Shown piece after piece: positions 1 to 8,178 of a stretch of DNA of 64,000 bases. The notes under the pieces are model-generated. The model was given only the letters and a program-made list of their open reading frames with translations. It had not been told where the DNA came from and ran no database searches. Origin of the DNA: Bacteriovoracaceae bacterium (GTDB lineage Bacteria; Bdellovibrionota; Bacteriovoracia; Bacteriovoracales; Bacteriovoracaceae); assembly GCA_003245675.1 (NCBI GenBank), contig QKCN01000062.1:1-64000 (forward strand), given 5' to 3'. The translations under genes and the position numbers were made by a program. How positions within the stretch are numbered: position 1 is the stretch's first letter; each line of letters starts with the position of its first letter.

Positions 1-567
1 AACTTAGTTTTTTTACTTCTCTTTTCTTTATCCCTCTATGGGTGCGGGAGCGATAACACCGTTGGCAGCTCTACAATAAGTACTTCATCTAGTGCGAGTA
101 CTGTCAGTAGCACAACCCTCGCTACGCTTTTGACGGCCTTGCCCTGCTCCGGCAGCACAAGTCGCATCATGATGCGCTATCAAGGCGCCATCCAAAAGGA
201 CAGTAATGGCCGTGTCTGGATTCAAAACGTGACCCCGACACTTAACTCCGCAGCACAGTACTACAGCAGCAGCAATAGTTATATTGGTAAAACCTATATG
301 AATGACATCATGGTTTACACCGAAACAGGCACAAGTACTGCTGAAATTGCTTTTTATATGTGTGCCGATAGCTTTATGAGTTCTATTAGAACAATTTCTG
401 TAGGCTACCTTGTGAAACAAGCAAGTTTAAGCTGTACAGTGAATGAGGTTAGCTCAGCAACTGTTGTATTCTACAGCAGTGTGAGTAGCCAAGGATTACC
501 TCAAGCTTTTTATGCCATCGATATGACCGCTTCTGGAGAAGTAAGTATCGCTGGAATTTGTAATTAA
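1..567 (+). CDS. Lipoprotein, 5' end cut by window
   Basis: Frame 1 is open from the first base, so the ORF-track start at 130 is too late and the true start lies before the window. The visible N-terminus is a hydrophobic Leu/Phe stretch ending in LYGC, a lipobox, followed by a Ser/Thr-rich linker (GSSTISTSSSASTVSST). The product is therefore most likely exported and lipid-anchored. The roughly 150-residue remainder is Ser/Tyr-rich with scattered Cys and matches no family I recognise. It ends at a TAA, and a long imperfect palindrome follows. Function unknown. Confidence 0.75.
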   Translation, partial: NLVFLLLFSLSLYGCGSDNTVGSSTISTSSSASTVSSTTLATLLTALPCSGSTSRIMMRYQGAIQKDSNGRVWIQNVTPTLNSAAQYYSSSNSYIGKTYMNDIMVYTETGTSTAEIAFYMCADSFMSSIRTISVGYLVKQASLSCTVNEVSSATVVFYSSVSSQGLPQAFYAIDMTASGEVSIAGICN

Positions 568-593
568 TTAAGTTTTTGATAATACAATTCCCC

Positions 594-681
594 CTTCCTC
601 TCGCGAGCTTGAGGGTTTCTCACGGTCAGAATAACAAAAAATTATTCTTGCCCTGATTGAAGCCGGGTTTGGGAGAGGAAG
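594..681. repeat. Long imperfect palindrome between convergent genes
   Basis: The outer arms CTTCCTCTC (594-602) and GAGAGGAAG (673-681) are perfect complements. So are the inner arms AGAATAA (628-634) and TTATTCT (642-648), around a CAAAAAA loop. The two half-arms are nearly equal in length (about 41 and 40 nt), so the block is symmetrical overall. It sits between the convergent lipoprotein and amidase genes, where it could act as a bidirectional terminator. It could also be a small REP/MITE-like element. Confidence 0.45.
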
Positions 682-687
682 TTTTTT

Positions 688-1443
688 TTAGAGCAAAGGC
701 ACCGTTTTAATGGCGTGTTTTTTCGCATAGGAATGAATTCCCGCAGCCAGTTTCCCCGCAAAATCAGAAACAAAGGCATCTTGATTTATTTTTTTGAGCT
801 CTCCTCCATTGGAAATAAAACCGACCTCAATGAGCACTCCAGGTCTTTTGGACAAGGCTAAAACATAAAATAAACCGGCCTTAACTCCACGATCGCGAAC
901 ACCGTAAGACTTCAACGTTTTTGCTAAATTGACATGAATTTTCTCAGCGAGTTCTTTGGAGAAGACCACAGTTTGCTTAATAACTAAATCGATGAGAATT
1001 TTTTGAATACTGGGGTCCATCTTCCCCATTTCCTGGTTTTCAGCCTCTTCAACTTTATTCACGGCCTCATCTTGATGATTATCTAAATAATAAATCTCAA
1101 AGCCTGAAGCTCTTTTGCGACTTGAATTGAGATGAATTGAAATAAAAAGATCGCTTTTGAGGCTTTCGGCCATTTCTGCCCTTTCCTCTAAGCTAACTGT
1201 CCGATCAATGCTGCGAGAAAGGTAAACAGAATAGGAAGGATTATTTTTACTAAGCTTTTCCTTCACTTTTTGAGCAATTTTTAACGCAATGTCTTTCTCA
1301 TATATTTTAATTTTTTTCTTATTATGCCAAAAATAACCAATGGCCCCTGTATCCTTTCCACCATGTCCCGGATCAATGAGAATGGTATAAGAGAAAGCAG
1401 AGAATGCCCAAAGTGAAAGTAATAGCGTTGATATTTTTAACAT
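688..1443 (-). CDS. N-acetylmuramoyl-L-alanine amidase (Amidase_3)
   Basis: Exported zinc amidase predicted to cut the bond between MurNAc and the stem peptide. A short signal peptide (MLKISTLLLSLWAFSAFS) is followed by the Amidase_3 landmarks: IDPGHGGKDTGA (zinc His), a Glu in KIYEKDIALKIA, ISIHLNSS (zinc His), and the catalytic Glu in VLIEVGFISNGGE. A charged insertion follows the second His and resembles the regulatory segment of AmiC-type enzymes. The gene starts 21 nt after the SpoIID-like gene ends, so the two are probably co-transcribed. I see no clear SD, which fits translational coupling. Confidence 0.9.
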   Translation of the reverse strand: MLKISTLLLSLWAFSAFSYTILIDPGHGGKDTGAIGYFWHNKKKIKIYEKDIALKIAQKVKEKLSKNNPSYSVYLSRSIDRTVSLEERAEMAESLKSDLFISIHLNSSRKRASGFEIYYLDNHQDEAVNKVEEAENQEMGKMDPSIQKILIDLVIKQTVVFSKELAEKIHVNLAKTLKSYGVRDRGVKAGLFYVLALSKRPGVLIEVGFISNGGELKKINQDAFVSDFAGKLAAGIHSYAKKHAIKTVPLL

Positions 1444-1464
1444 GAGATTAAGTGTACACGAAAA

Positions 1465-2643
1465 TTAATAGATGGTCATTAACTTGTGCCCTGGATAATA
1501 ATAGGACAAAATTTTATTGTAAGAATGCCCCAAACGGCTCATATGCAGGGCCCCATATTGACATAGACCGACACCATGACCATTGCCCTCTCCTCTGAAA
1601 ACAAAACGTCCCTTCATCTCCTGCAGAGCAAAAGAATTAGACGGAAACTTTTTGCGCCCTAAGAAACGACGCCAAAGGTTTTTTTCAAGAAGAACCATTT
1701 CCTTGCCCACATAAAAGCGTAGTACGCTTTTGGTCATACTATCTGGAGGAATAATTATTTTCTCCCCTTTGGACAATACTTTTATAAGCTGTGCAGCTTG
1801 CTTGTGAGTTTCTGCTTGGCCAGAGTTGCTTAACAAACGCGGCAAAATTTCATACATCTCTTGCCCTGTCATCTCATGAGTCCATGGCTTTGGCCCCAAG
1901 TTTTTCCCATAAATACAAGGCACCGTTTGATAACCTGCGACTTCTCCTCCCCACACTTCTTGTGGCAAAAAAGTCCGTGCCCCACATTTGGAGTGAAAAA
2001 AGGCGGGAGTCAAAACTCCTCGCAAAGTGAGCAGAATCTCACCCTTTGTTTCTTTAGCCGCTTTAAAAGTGCGAATGGTTTCGTCAAAAAAAGCACCATT
2101 GACTTGATCGTATTCAGAATTTTCCAAATGATAGTAAGAACCTTCAGGGGCTGTTTGGATGCGATAATAAGCATAAGTCCTAGCAGCGACAGCCTGTGCC
2201 TTTAAAGCTTCCATTGGCCAAGAGCTATTCATCTCCTTAGTCAAAAGAGAGCTAATATAAAATTCCATGGGAAACTTATTAACAAGATCACAGGAACTTT
2301 TTCCTGGAGTTGTGTAAACCAAAAGCTTACCTCGATAATGACGTCCATTCCAAGAAATCAAGCCAGTCTTCGACTCTAGTTCAGCAACAGGAATTGCTTT
2401 TTCCTTGGATTGTAATTTACTGGAAAAATTACGGCAGTTAAAACGCACAATCTGCGCGCCTTGGTAAATTTTCAAATTATTGTTGATTAAAAATTTGCGC
2501 GACAAATCAGTGCCGCGAATCTCCACTTCCGAAAGAGAACTGGCAATTTTTACAGCAATTTCTGGTTCGATTTTGGGCGTTGCCCAGAGATCTACAGAAA
2601 GTAGAGGCAAAATAAATAAAATAACGAGAAGCGTCCTTGGCAT
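1465..2643 (-). CDS. SpoIID/LytB-domain peptidoglycan lytic protein
   Basis: Exported protein of 392 aa with a signal peptide ending near LWA. It has the SpoIID core: LTKEMNSSWPMEALKAQAVA with the catalytic-type Glu, ARTYAYY, the HSKCGARTF segment with the His/Cys seen in SpoIID, and the C-terminal GNGHGVGLCQYGA and YYYPG motifs. SpoIID proteins are lytic transglycosylases that prefer glycan lacking stem peptides, which an amidase supplies. The next gene downstream is an amidase, matching the SpoIID-SpoIIP logic in a non-sporulating Gram-negative. A GGAG lies before the ATG. Confidence 0.88.
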   Translation of the reverse strand: MPRTLLVILFILPLLSVDLWATPKIEPEIAVKIASSLSEVEIRGTDLSRKFLINNNLKIYQGAQIVRFNCRNFSSKLQSKEKAIPVAELESKTGLISWNGRHYRGKLLVYTTPGKSSCDLVNKFPMEFYISSLLTKEMNSSWPMEALKAQAVAARTYAYYRIQTAPEGSYYHLENSEYDQVNGAFFDETIRTFKAAKETKGEILLTLRGVLTPAFFHSKCGARTFLPQEVWGGEVAGYQTVPCIYGKNLGPKPWTHEMTGQEMYEILPRLLSNSGQAETHKQAAQLIKVLSKGEKIIIPPDSMTKSVLRFYVGKEMVLLEKNLWRRFLGRKKFPSNSFALQEMKGRFVFRGEGNGHGVGLCQYGALHMSRLGHSYNKILSYYYPGHKLMTIY

Positions 2644-2755
2644 TAAATCTCCATCCTTGGATTAATTGGCCACTCATATTGTAGCTTTAAAAAGGCCTGA
2701 CGCGCAACAATAGATGCCTAATTATTTAGGGAAGTTAGGTAATGTAAGTTCGATA

Positions 2756-2782
2756 TAAAAATTAGGAGAAAATTATCGATTA
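2756..2782 (+). promoter_or_regulatory. Candidate sigma-28 (FliA) promoter
   Basis: TAAAAATT, 11 nt, ATCGATTA, compared with the enterobacterial FliA consensus TAAAGTTT-N11-GCCGATAA. I count 11 of 16 matches with the exact spacing. It lies about 65 nt before the Cache gene and its downstream chemoreceptor, where flagellar-sigma control would be expected. This is pattern matching only. Confidence 0.35.
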
Positions 2783-2846
2783 AAGAATCTTAAATTTGTT
2801 TTAGAAACTCCGAGTAGTGAGCATCAATCTACAAAGGAGAAACTCG

Positions 2847-3293
2847 ATGAGATCGATTAAATTATCCCTATTGGCCTGTATTCTGACTTTTTCACTGTCA
2901 GCACTGGCCGGAGCAACCAAAGAAGAAATGGTTCAATTTGTCAAAGAAGCAGCAGCTTTTGCTAAAAAAGTAGGCAAAGATGCGGCCCTTAAAGAATTTA
3001 GCAATCCCACAGGAAAGTTCCAAAAAGGCGAACTCTATATTTATGCCTATGACTTTACTGGAACTTGTGTTGCTCATGGACAAAAAGCAAGCCTCGTTGG
3101 CAAAAATCTCATTAAATTTAAAGATCAAAAAGGAAAAGAGATGATCAAAGAGCTTGTGGAAACAGCTCAAAAAGGAAGTGGCTTTGTCGATTTTCATTGG
3201 CAAAACCCTGTTAGCAAAAAAGTTGAACCCAAAATTGGTTATGTTGAAAAAATTGATGACAGCTACTGGATAGGCTCCGGTATCTATAAATAA
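2847..3293 (+). CDS. Secreted single-Cache-domain protein
   Basis: I place the start at ATG 2847, not GTG 2817, because AAAGGAG lies just before it and the signal peptide (MRSIKLSLLACILTF..ALA) then begins correctly. The mature part of about 125 aa is a small Cache (sCache_2-type) sensor fold. It shows the family's ELYIYAYDFTG, GKNLIKFKD, GSGFVDFHW and SYWIGSGIY segments. There is no membrane anchor or signalling domain, so it is probably a free periplasmic ligand-binding protein. A chemoreceptor gene starts 69 nt downstream, beyond a hairpin. The Cache region of the MCP at 36296..38197 is recognisably similar. Confidence 0.8.
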   Translation: MRSIKLSLLACILTFSLSALAGATKEEMVQFVKEAAAFAKKVGKDAALKEFSNPTGKFQKGELYIYAYDFTGTCVAHGQKASLVGKNLIKFKDQKGKEMIKELVETAQKGSGFVDFHWQNPVSKKVEPKIGYVEKIDDSYWIGSGIYK

Positions 3294-3315
3294 CCGCAAT
3301 AAGATGTATTTCTAT

Positions 3316-3338
3316 AAGGGCAGTGTGTAACTGCCCTT
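3316..3338 (+). terminator. Hairpin between Cache gene and MCP gene
   Basis: AAGGGCAG and CTGCCCTT form a perfect 8-bp stem with a 7-nt loop. Only a weak T tract (TTTATA) follows, so it may be a leaky terminator that lowers MCP expression relative to the Cache protein. Confidence 0.5.
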
Positions 3339-3362
3339 TATACCAAACTCATTGGTTCCATT

Positions 3363-5069
3363 ATGAATAAACTATCGATCAGACAATTAAACTTTTCCAT
3401 TTTTCTCGTCATGCTCATATCGCTCCTTGGCATTTCACTCCCCTCACTCTTCCAGTTAAATCAAATCGGAAAAGAAATTGGCAATATATCAGACATTCAA
3501 TTACCAATGTCCAAAGTCATGGGGGAAATTGCTCTTATGCAAAAAAAGGAATCCATACAAATTCAAATCTATTTACGCCTAAAAGATGACAAGTTTGCCC
3601 AAGAGTATTACCAGCAAGGCAATCAGGTCATTGGAAAATTCAATGACCTGACAGCTCTTCTTAAGAAGAATGCTTTAGAAACGGATGAAATATTCAAGCA
3701 AATCGAGGAAGTCAAATCGGCCCATACAACCTATGTACAAAATGGTACTGAAATTATCGATATGGTAGGAGTCGGTCTAGAGGGAGAAGAGTTGGATGCC
3801 CTCACTGACAAATTTACCAAACAAGAATCAATCTTAGGTAAGGCCATTGATAGTGTGGCCAAAACACTTGATAAAAATACCAACACTTCTGCTCAAGAAG
3901 TCAAAAATTCTGACAAGGAAGCACAATTCATTGTTCTCATTGCATCAATCTTCTCTGTCATTGCAGGAACTCTCGTTTGGATGTTTGCCGCCTATATTAC
4001 GAAAAGACGCATACTAGGAACACGTGAAGAAATTATCTCAATCACCAAAAGCATTAGTGAAGGAAATCTTTCACAGCAATGCAATATTGAAAATGCCCCT
4101 ATTGATTTTAAAGAAACTTTATCAAATATAAATGACCTCATCAGAACTTTTAATATGCCTATCAGATCAGTTATTGCGACGATGAAACAACTGGCCCAAA
4201 ATGATCTTACCACCAGAATTTTAGAAAATTATCAAGGTGAATTTGCGGCACTCAAAGATGATGTCAATCACGCCATATCAAATATTCAACAAATTATCCA
4301 AGATTCAACCAATGCAACACTTGAAGTATCCAGTGCATGTGCAAGCATCACTCAATCAAGCCAAACACAGCTAGATCGCGCCTCATCTCAAGCAAGCTCT
4401 GTAGAAGAAATATCAAGCACAATGGCTGAAATTAAGCATCAAGCTAATTTAAATGCCCAAAATTCGTCAGCAGCAAACACGATCAGTGAGCAAGCCTCTA
4501 CCGCCGCAGAGCAAGGTAGTCAGCGCATGAGCGAAATGAGCCTTGCCATGAATAATATAAATGAATCAAGCCAAGAAATTGTAAAAATTATTAAAGTGAT
4601 TGATGAAATTGCATTTCAAACTAATCTACTCGCCCTCAATGCCGCAGTTGAAGCAGCTCGCGCAGGCTCACATGGGAAAGGATTTGCCGTTGTTGCCGAA
4701 GAAGTAAGGAATCTTGCAGAAAAAAGTGCTACCGCGGCCAAGGAAACGGGCAATATTATTTTGCAATCATCAGCAAAAGTTGAAGAAGGAATTAAAATTG
4801 CCTCTCTCACAGAAGAGACGCTCAAAGATATTTTTGATAAATCGCTACACGTTTCAGATATCATTAAAGAAATTTCTGTCGCCTCAGAGCAACAAACATC
4901 AAGTATCACTCAAATACTTGATGCCATCAAACTCATCGAAGCTGGAACGCAAGGAAATATTTCGGATGTCGAAAAATCGGTAGATGAAATAGCAAGATTA
5001 AGTGAATTATCAGAAGATCTTAAAGATGAAATTCTGCGTTTTAAAGTGAATAAAGATTACGCTACTTAA
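3363..5069 (+). CDS. Methyl-accepting chemotaxis protein (4HB-type sensor)
   Basis: 568-aa chemoreceptor. An N-terminal TM helix (about residues 10-30) is followed by a helical periplasmic segment of about 150 aa resembling a four-helix-bundle MCP sensor. A second TM (about 188-210) and a HAMP-like linker come next, then the signalling coiled coil. The hairpin tip, [20 protein letters not shown], is the canonical CheA/CheW contact. The C-terminus is LRFKVNKDYAT and lacks the EIALD-DEFGKY tail of the two MCPs at 36-40 kb. It may take ligand information from the Cache protein encoded just upstream, but that is inference. Confidence 0.93.
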   Translation: MNKLSIRQLNFSIFLVMLISLLGISLPSLFQLNQIGKEIGNISDIQLPMSKVMGEIALMQKKESIQIQIYLRLKDDKFAQEYYQQGNQVIGKFNDLTALLKKNALETDEIFKQIEEVKSAHTTYVQNGTEIIDMVGVGLEGEELDALTDKFTKQESILGKAIDSVAKTLDKNTNTSAQEVKNSDKEAQFIVLIASIFSVIAGTLVWMFAAYITKRRILGTREEIISITKSISEGNLSQQCNIENAPIDFKETLSNINDLIRTFNMPIRSVIATMKQLAQNDLTTRILENYQGEFAALKDDVNHAISNIQQIIQDSTNATLEVSSACASITQSSQTQLDRASSQASSVEEISSTMAEIKHQANLNAQNSSAANTISEQASTAAEQGSQRMSEMSLAMNNINESSQEIVKIIKVIDEIAFQTNLLALNAAVEAARAGSHGKGFAVVAEEVRNLAEKSATAAKETGNIILQSSAKVEEGIKIASLTEETLKDIFDKSLHVSDIIKEISVASEQQTSSITQILDAIKLIEAGTQGNISDVEKSVDEIARLSELSEDLKDEILRFKVNKDYAT

Positions 5070-5326
5070 TCAGAAAAATTCTCATTTTGTGAAACGAAAA
5101 TTTTAAAAATGGAGTGTCTAATCATTTTACAGTCACGCCAATGTATTGACGTTTCTCGTCCACATGCCATACTAACTATCTAATTTCAAAGAACATTCCT
5201 CTCCCTACTTTGGCATATCTCTTGCTTATATTGCACTAGTTAATATTAACCATGCTGTGGAAACGGACTTATATTTTCGACAGTAAAGCTAATGATTTTT
5301 TTAAATAATTAGTATAAGGGGATTTT

Positions 5327-5806
5327 ATGAAGAAGTTGCTGATTGGATTGTTGATACTCAGTAGTTTTTCTGTTTTTGCGTCCCCAGGGGCATCGCTAGC
5401 GTGCATTGACAAAGTCAGAAGCGATGCAAATTACGATAATGCCAAAGCGGCCCTAGCATGCAGTGGAGGAGCGACTGTAGAATGCATTGATAAAGTTAAA
5501 GGAGATGTCGGCTATGACAATGTTAAAGCGGCTAAAGTATGTGGGCAAGCGACGATAGATTGTATTAACAAAGTAAAAAGCGACGTAGATTACGATAATG
5601 CGAAAGCTGCTCTTGCATGTAGTGGCGGGGCATCGCTAGCGTGCATTGACAAAGTCAGAAGCGATGCAAATTACGATAATGCCAAAGCTGCCCAAGCATG
5701 CGCCCAGGCGACTGTAGAATGCATTGATAAAGTTAGAGGAGATGTCGGCTATGACAATGTTAAGGCGGCAAAGATGTGTAGTGGTCAGGCTAAAAACCTA
5801 GATTAA
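5327..5806 (+). CDS. Secreted cysteine-repeat protein, five 26-27-aa units
   Basis: A signal peptide (MKKLLIGLLILSSFSVFA) is followed by almost nothing but five tandem units of the pattern [ST]-h-x-C-I-[DN]-K-V-[KR]-x-D-x-x-Y-D-N-[AV]-K-A-A-x-x-C. Each unit has two cysteines 18 residues apart, so each could close one disulfide in a helical hairpin. Units 1 and 4 are nearly identical in DNA: the stretch from about 5389 recurs 240 bp later at about 5629. This implies a recent three-unit duplication. It is first in a run of four small secreted-protein genes. I do not recognise a named family. Confidence 0.85.
   Translation: MKKLLIGLLILSSFSVFASPGASLACIDKVRSDANYDNAKAALACSGGATVECIDKVKGDVGYDNVKAAKVCGQATIDCINKVKSDVDYDNAKAALACSGGASLACIDKVRSDANYDNAKAAQACAQATVECIDKVRGDVGYDNVKAAKMCSGQAKNLD
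5389..5690 (+). repeat. 240-bp-period direct DNA repeat inside the Cys-repeat gene
   Basis: About 60 bp starting GCATCGCTAGCGTGCATTGA at about 5390 recurs essentially unchanged at about 5630. The 240-bp period equals 80 codons, or three protein units (27+26+27). Near-identity at silent sites marks a recent duplication, and the tract should be prone to slippage or recombination. Confidence 0.8.
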
Positions 5807-5854
5807 TAAAAAACAAAAATGCACAGAACCTAAAAACAAATTAACGAGACTTTC

Positions 5855-6283
5855 ATGAAAAAACTATTGATTCTCATTTTTACTCTTGCATCAATTTCAG
5901 CTTATGCAGAAATTGAAATGGAACTTCGCTGTGGTTATGGCGAAGTTAAATACGGCAAGAAAACCATGACTGATGGGAATGTCAGCGTCAAATTTTCTTT
6001 TGGCAAATTAACCAACGGCAATCACCATGCATATCTACAAACCTATATTGAAGGAGATCATTATGCGGTGAATGTGTTTAGTGGTTCCAAAGTAAAAGAT
6101 GCCAATGAATGGTCATATTCCCAAGGCTGGATTGAATCCAACTCAGCGCTCACTCGTTTTCAAGCTGGTGGAAAAAATTTTTCATTTGGATATGAGAAAA
6201 AAGATGTCGCGATAACGCTTAGAGCTTGCGACATCGAATATTGCTACGAAAACAAAAGAAGAAACTGCATCGACGACTTTTAA
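5855..6283 (+). CDS. Small secreted protein, unknown
   Basis: 142 aa with a clear signal peptide (MKKLLILIFTLASISAYA). The mature region of about 123 aa is rich in aromatic and beta-type residues and has five cysteines, three clustered near the end (CDIEYC, RRNC), suggesting a disulfide-stabilised exported domain. It lies 48 nt after the Cys-repeat gene and 12 nt before the next, so the four genes from 5327 to 7122 probably form one transcript. Function unknown. Confidence 0.7.
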   Translation: MKKLLILIFTLASISAYAEIEMELRCGYGEVKYGKKTMTDGNVSVKFSFGKLTNGNHHAYLQTYIEGDHYAVNVFSGSKVKDANEWSYSQGWIESNSALTRFQAGGKNFSFGYEKKDVAITLRACDIEYCYENKRRNCIDDF

Positions 6284-6295
6284 TAAAGAGGAATT

Positions 6296-6763
6296 ATGAA
6301 AAAAGCAATCTGTCTATTTTGTATTCTCACGACATCGCTTGTCTTCGCCCACTCTGAAACTTTAAAAATTCAAGCGAAAAACCTAAATACGGATGCATTT
6401 AAGCTATCCCAATCATCGACAACGGGGAAAGGTGAATTAGTAATGGCCTGCAAAAACATGACAATGTTCAACTTGAGGAGCAGAGTCGAAAATCTCGACT
6501 TACCCTCTACTCAAACGGAGAAACTAAGTCCTAACAAGAAAAATATTCGCAGAAAAAAAATGATACTTAAAAAAGCCAATATAAAAGATATTTCGACAGT
6601 TCAAGCAAGCCTACTTAGCCAATCGCTTTTAATTGAAGCCCTCTGCGGGTTTTATTACCGAGATCAAAATAATGAGGATCTGCAACGAAAACTCTCCCAA
6701 GCATTCAAAACTTTAGAAAACCATTCGCAAGAATTTCTTGCCTTATCGCGTAACTCTAAATAG
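6296..6763 (+). CDS. Small secreted protein, unknown
   Basis: 155 aa with the signal peptide MKKAICLFCILTTSLVFA. An AGAGG SD precedes the ATG closely. The mature part is Lys/Ser/Asn-rich and mostly helical by composition, with two cysteines (MACKNM and EALCGF). It resembles no family I know. It is third of four same-strand secreted-protein genes spaced by 12-50 nt. Confidence 0.68.
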   Translation: MKKAICLFCILTTSLVFAHSETLKIQAKNLNTDAFKLSQSSTTGKGELVMACKNMTMFNLRSRVENLDLPSTQTEKLSPNKKNIRRKKMILKKANIKDISTVQASLLSQSLLIEALCGFYYRDQNNEDLQRKLSQAFKTLENHSQEFLALSRNSK

Positions 6764-6777
6764 GACGAAAGAAAGGT

Positions 6778-7122
6778 ATGACGATGAAAAAATTACTGCT
6801 TATTATGACCATCACGTTCAGTTTCTCTCAAACTCTTTTTGCTTGTGAAAACCTAGAACTATTCCATACGATTAATAATTTTTTAGAGGAAAAAGAATTG
6901 TCTCCAAATGAGCTAGATTTTATATCTCTAGTAAAAGGTAATGAAGAGAGGCCAACGGTCTACACCTTTATAAAATGGGGAGAGGCTAAAAAATCCAAAA
7001 AATATGGAACGCGCTATCTTGTAAAAGTTAGTGAAGCAAGCTGTGAAGTCGAAAACTTCAGCATCAAAGAAATTAAAGCACAGCTAAAGAAAGTCGTTCG
7101 CTACGAATGGGAAATTCAATAA
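6778..7122 (+). CDS. Small secreted protein, unknown
   Basis: About 114 aa. The start could be ATG 6778 or ATG 6784; GAAAGG is placed slightly better for the latter (MKKLLLIMTITFSFS..FA signal peptide). The mature part is a basic domain of about 90 aa with two cysteines. It is last in the four-gene secreted cluster and ends 3 nt from the convergent glycosylase-like gene. No function can be named. Confidence 0.66.
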   Translation: MTMKKLLLIMTITFSFSQTLFACENLELFHTINNFLEEKELSPNELDFISLVKGNEERPTVYTFIKWGEAKKSKKYGTRYLVKVSEASCEVENFSIKEIKAQLKKVVRYEWEIQ

Positions 7123-7125
7123 CCC

Positions 7126-8028
7126 TTAAGACTCTAGGTATTTCATAATCCCTTGCATGTCATTCCATGCTGTCCGCTTCATTTTGGGATTTACCAAAAG
7201 ATATTCGGGATGAAAAAGAGGGACAACTTGAAATTGATGCTCCCCTATTTCCTTAGGAAAGAACTGTCCGTGGATGGAGGCCATCCTTTCTTCTCGCCCA
7301 ATAATGGCACTCGCAGCAAAAGTCCCCAAAGCCACGACAACTTTAGGGCGAAAGTAGAGAATCTCCTGCCAAAGATAATTTAAACAACAATCACGCATTT
7401 GCTCCTTTTTCTCTAAGAAATTGCCCGCGCACTTAACGACCAAAGAGAGTGCAAATTCAGAAGTCGTAAGATTCATGGCCTGAATCATTTTCCACAAAAG
7501 CTCTCCAGCATCTTTAGCAAAACATTTGGGTTGCTCAAAACTGCGCGGCATATCGCCGACAAAAAGAATTTTGCAATTATCTTTTTTCTGTTCAAAACCT
7601 TCGTAAAAGCGTCCTAAATCGTGAACCACTTGCTGCCGTCCTTTGATAAGTTCTGGCGAGCACAAAGAACAAGCTTCCAACTCCTGTACGAACTGAGTAA
7701 AAAGCTTTTGGCTAGTTGATGTATTAATTGTGCTTTTAACTTTAGCTGCTGCTACACCACGGCCAAAATTCAATTCCTGCCCCGGAAAGTCTGTTACAAA
7801 TTTTTCCAATGAATCTAAGACCTGCTTTTTTTCCGAACGCCCCTCCGCAGGCTGCAAATTGAGTTGAGAAGGAACTTCTTCGTAGTCTAAGAAAGACCAA
7901 GAGGAGGAATATAAATCGTCTGCAAAGCCCATTTGAAAGCGCTGAGACGCCTTTTTTTGTTCCTCAAGGGACTTGTGCTGTAAGTGTTCAAAAATCATGC
8001 GCCAATCCACGCTCTCTCCTGTGGTCAT
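7126..8028 (-). CDS. Uracil-DNA glycosylase-like protein with Fe-S ligands
   Basis: The C-terminal two thirds match the family 4/5 UDG fold. Cys120-x2-Cys123 leads into GRQQVVHDLGR. Then come KILFVGDMP in the place of the VGEAPG motif, VVKCAGN with Cys200, a Cys214/215 before the helix, KVVVALG, and FHPEYLL in the catalytic motif-B position. The four cysteines fit the 4Fe-4S cluster of family 4 enzymes. The first motif is altered (GDMPRS for GEAPG), so activity is uncertain. About 110 extra N-terminal residues look low-complexity. The start is uncertain: ATG 8028 or a GTG about 18 nt inside, preceded by AGGAG. Confidence 0.78.
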   Translation of the reverse strand: MTTGESVDWRMIFEHLQHKSLEEQKKASQRFQMGFADDLYSSSWSFLDYEEVPSQLNLQPAEGRSEKKQVLDSLEKFVTDFPGQELNFGRGVAAAKVKSTINTSTSQKLFTQFVQELEACSLCSPELIKGRQQVVHDLGRFYEGFEQKKDNCKILFVGDMPRSFEQPKCFAKDAGELLWKMIQAMNLTTSEFALSLVVKCAGNFLEKKEQMRDCCLNYLWQEILYFRPKVVVALGTFAASAIIGREERMASIHGQFFPKEIGEHQFQVVPLFHPEYLLVNPKMKRTAWNDMQGIMKYLES

Positions 8029-8178
8029 TTTTTCCCTAGGGTAAAAAAAACCTGTTAGCTTCCGTGATACAAACTTTTTTTAAGGCAAACGGTTTTTGTC
8101 CCGAGAAGCTAGTTAATGGTGGCATCAATCCTAACAAAGTGATGCCCTTCCATCAACCTAACCTGCAAGGAGAAATGG

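Noticed and set aside
8029-8050. TTTTTTCCCTAGGGTAAAAAA palindrome just upstream of the glycosylase-like gene
   Set aside because: Mostly A/T runs around a six-base CCTAGG core. Could be an operator, but there is no regulator nearby and chance is likely.
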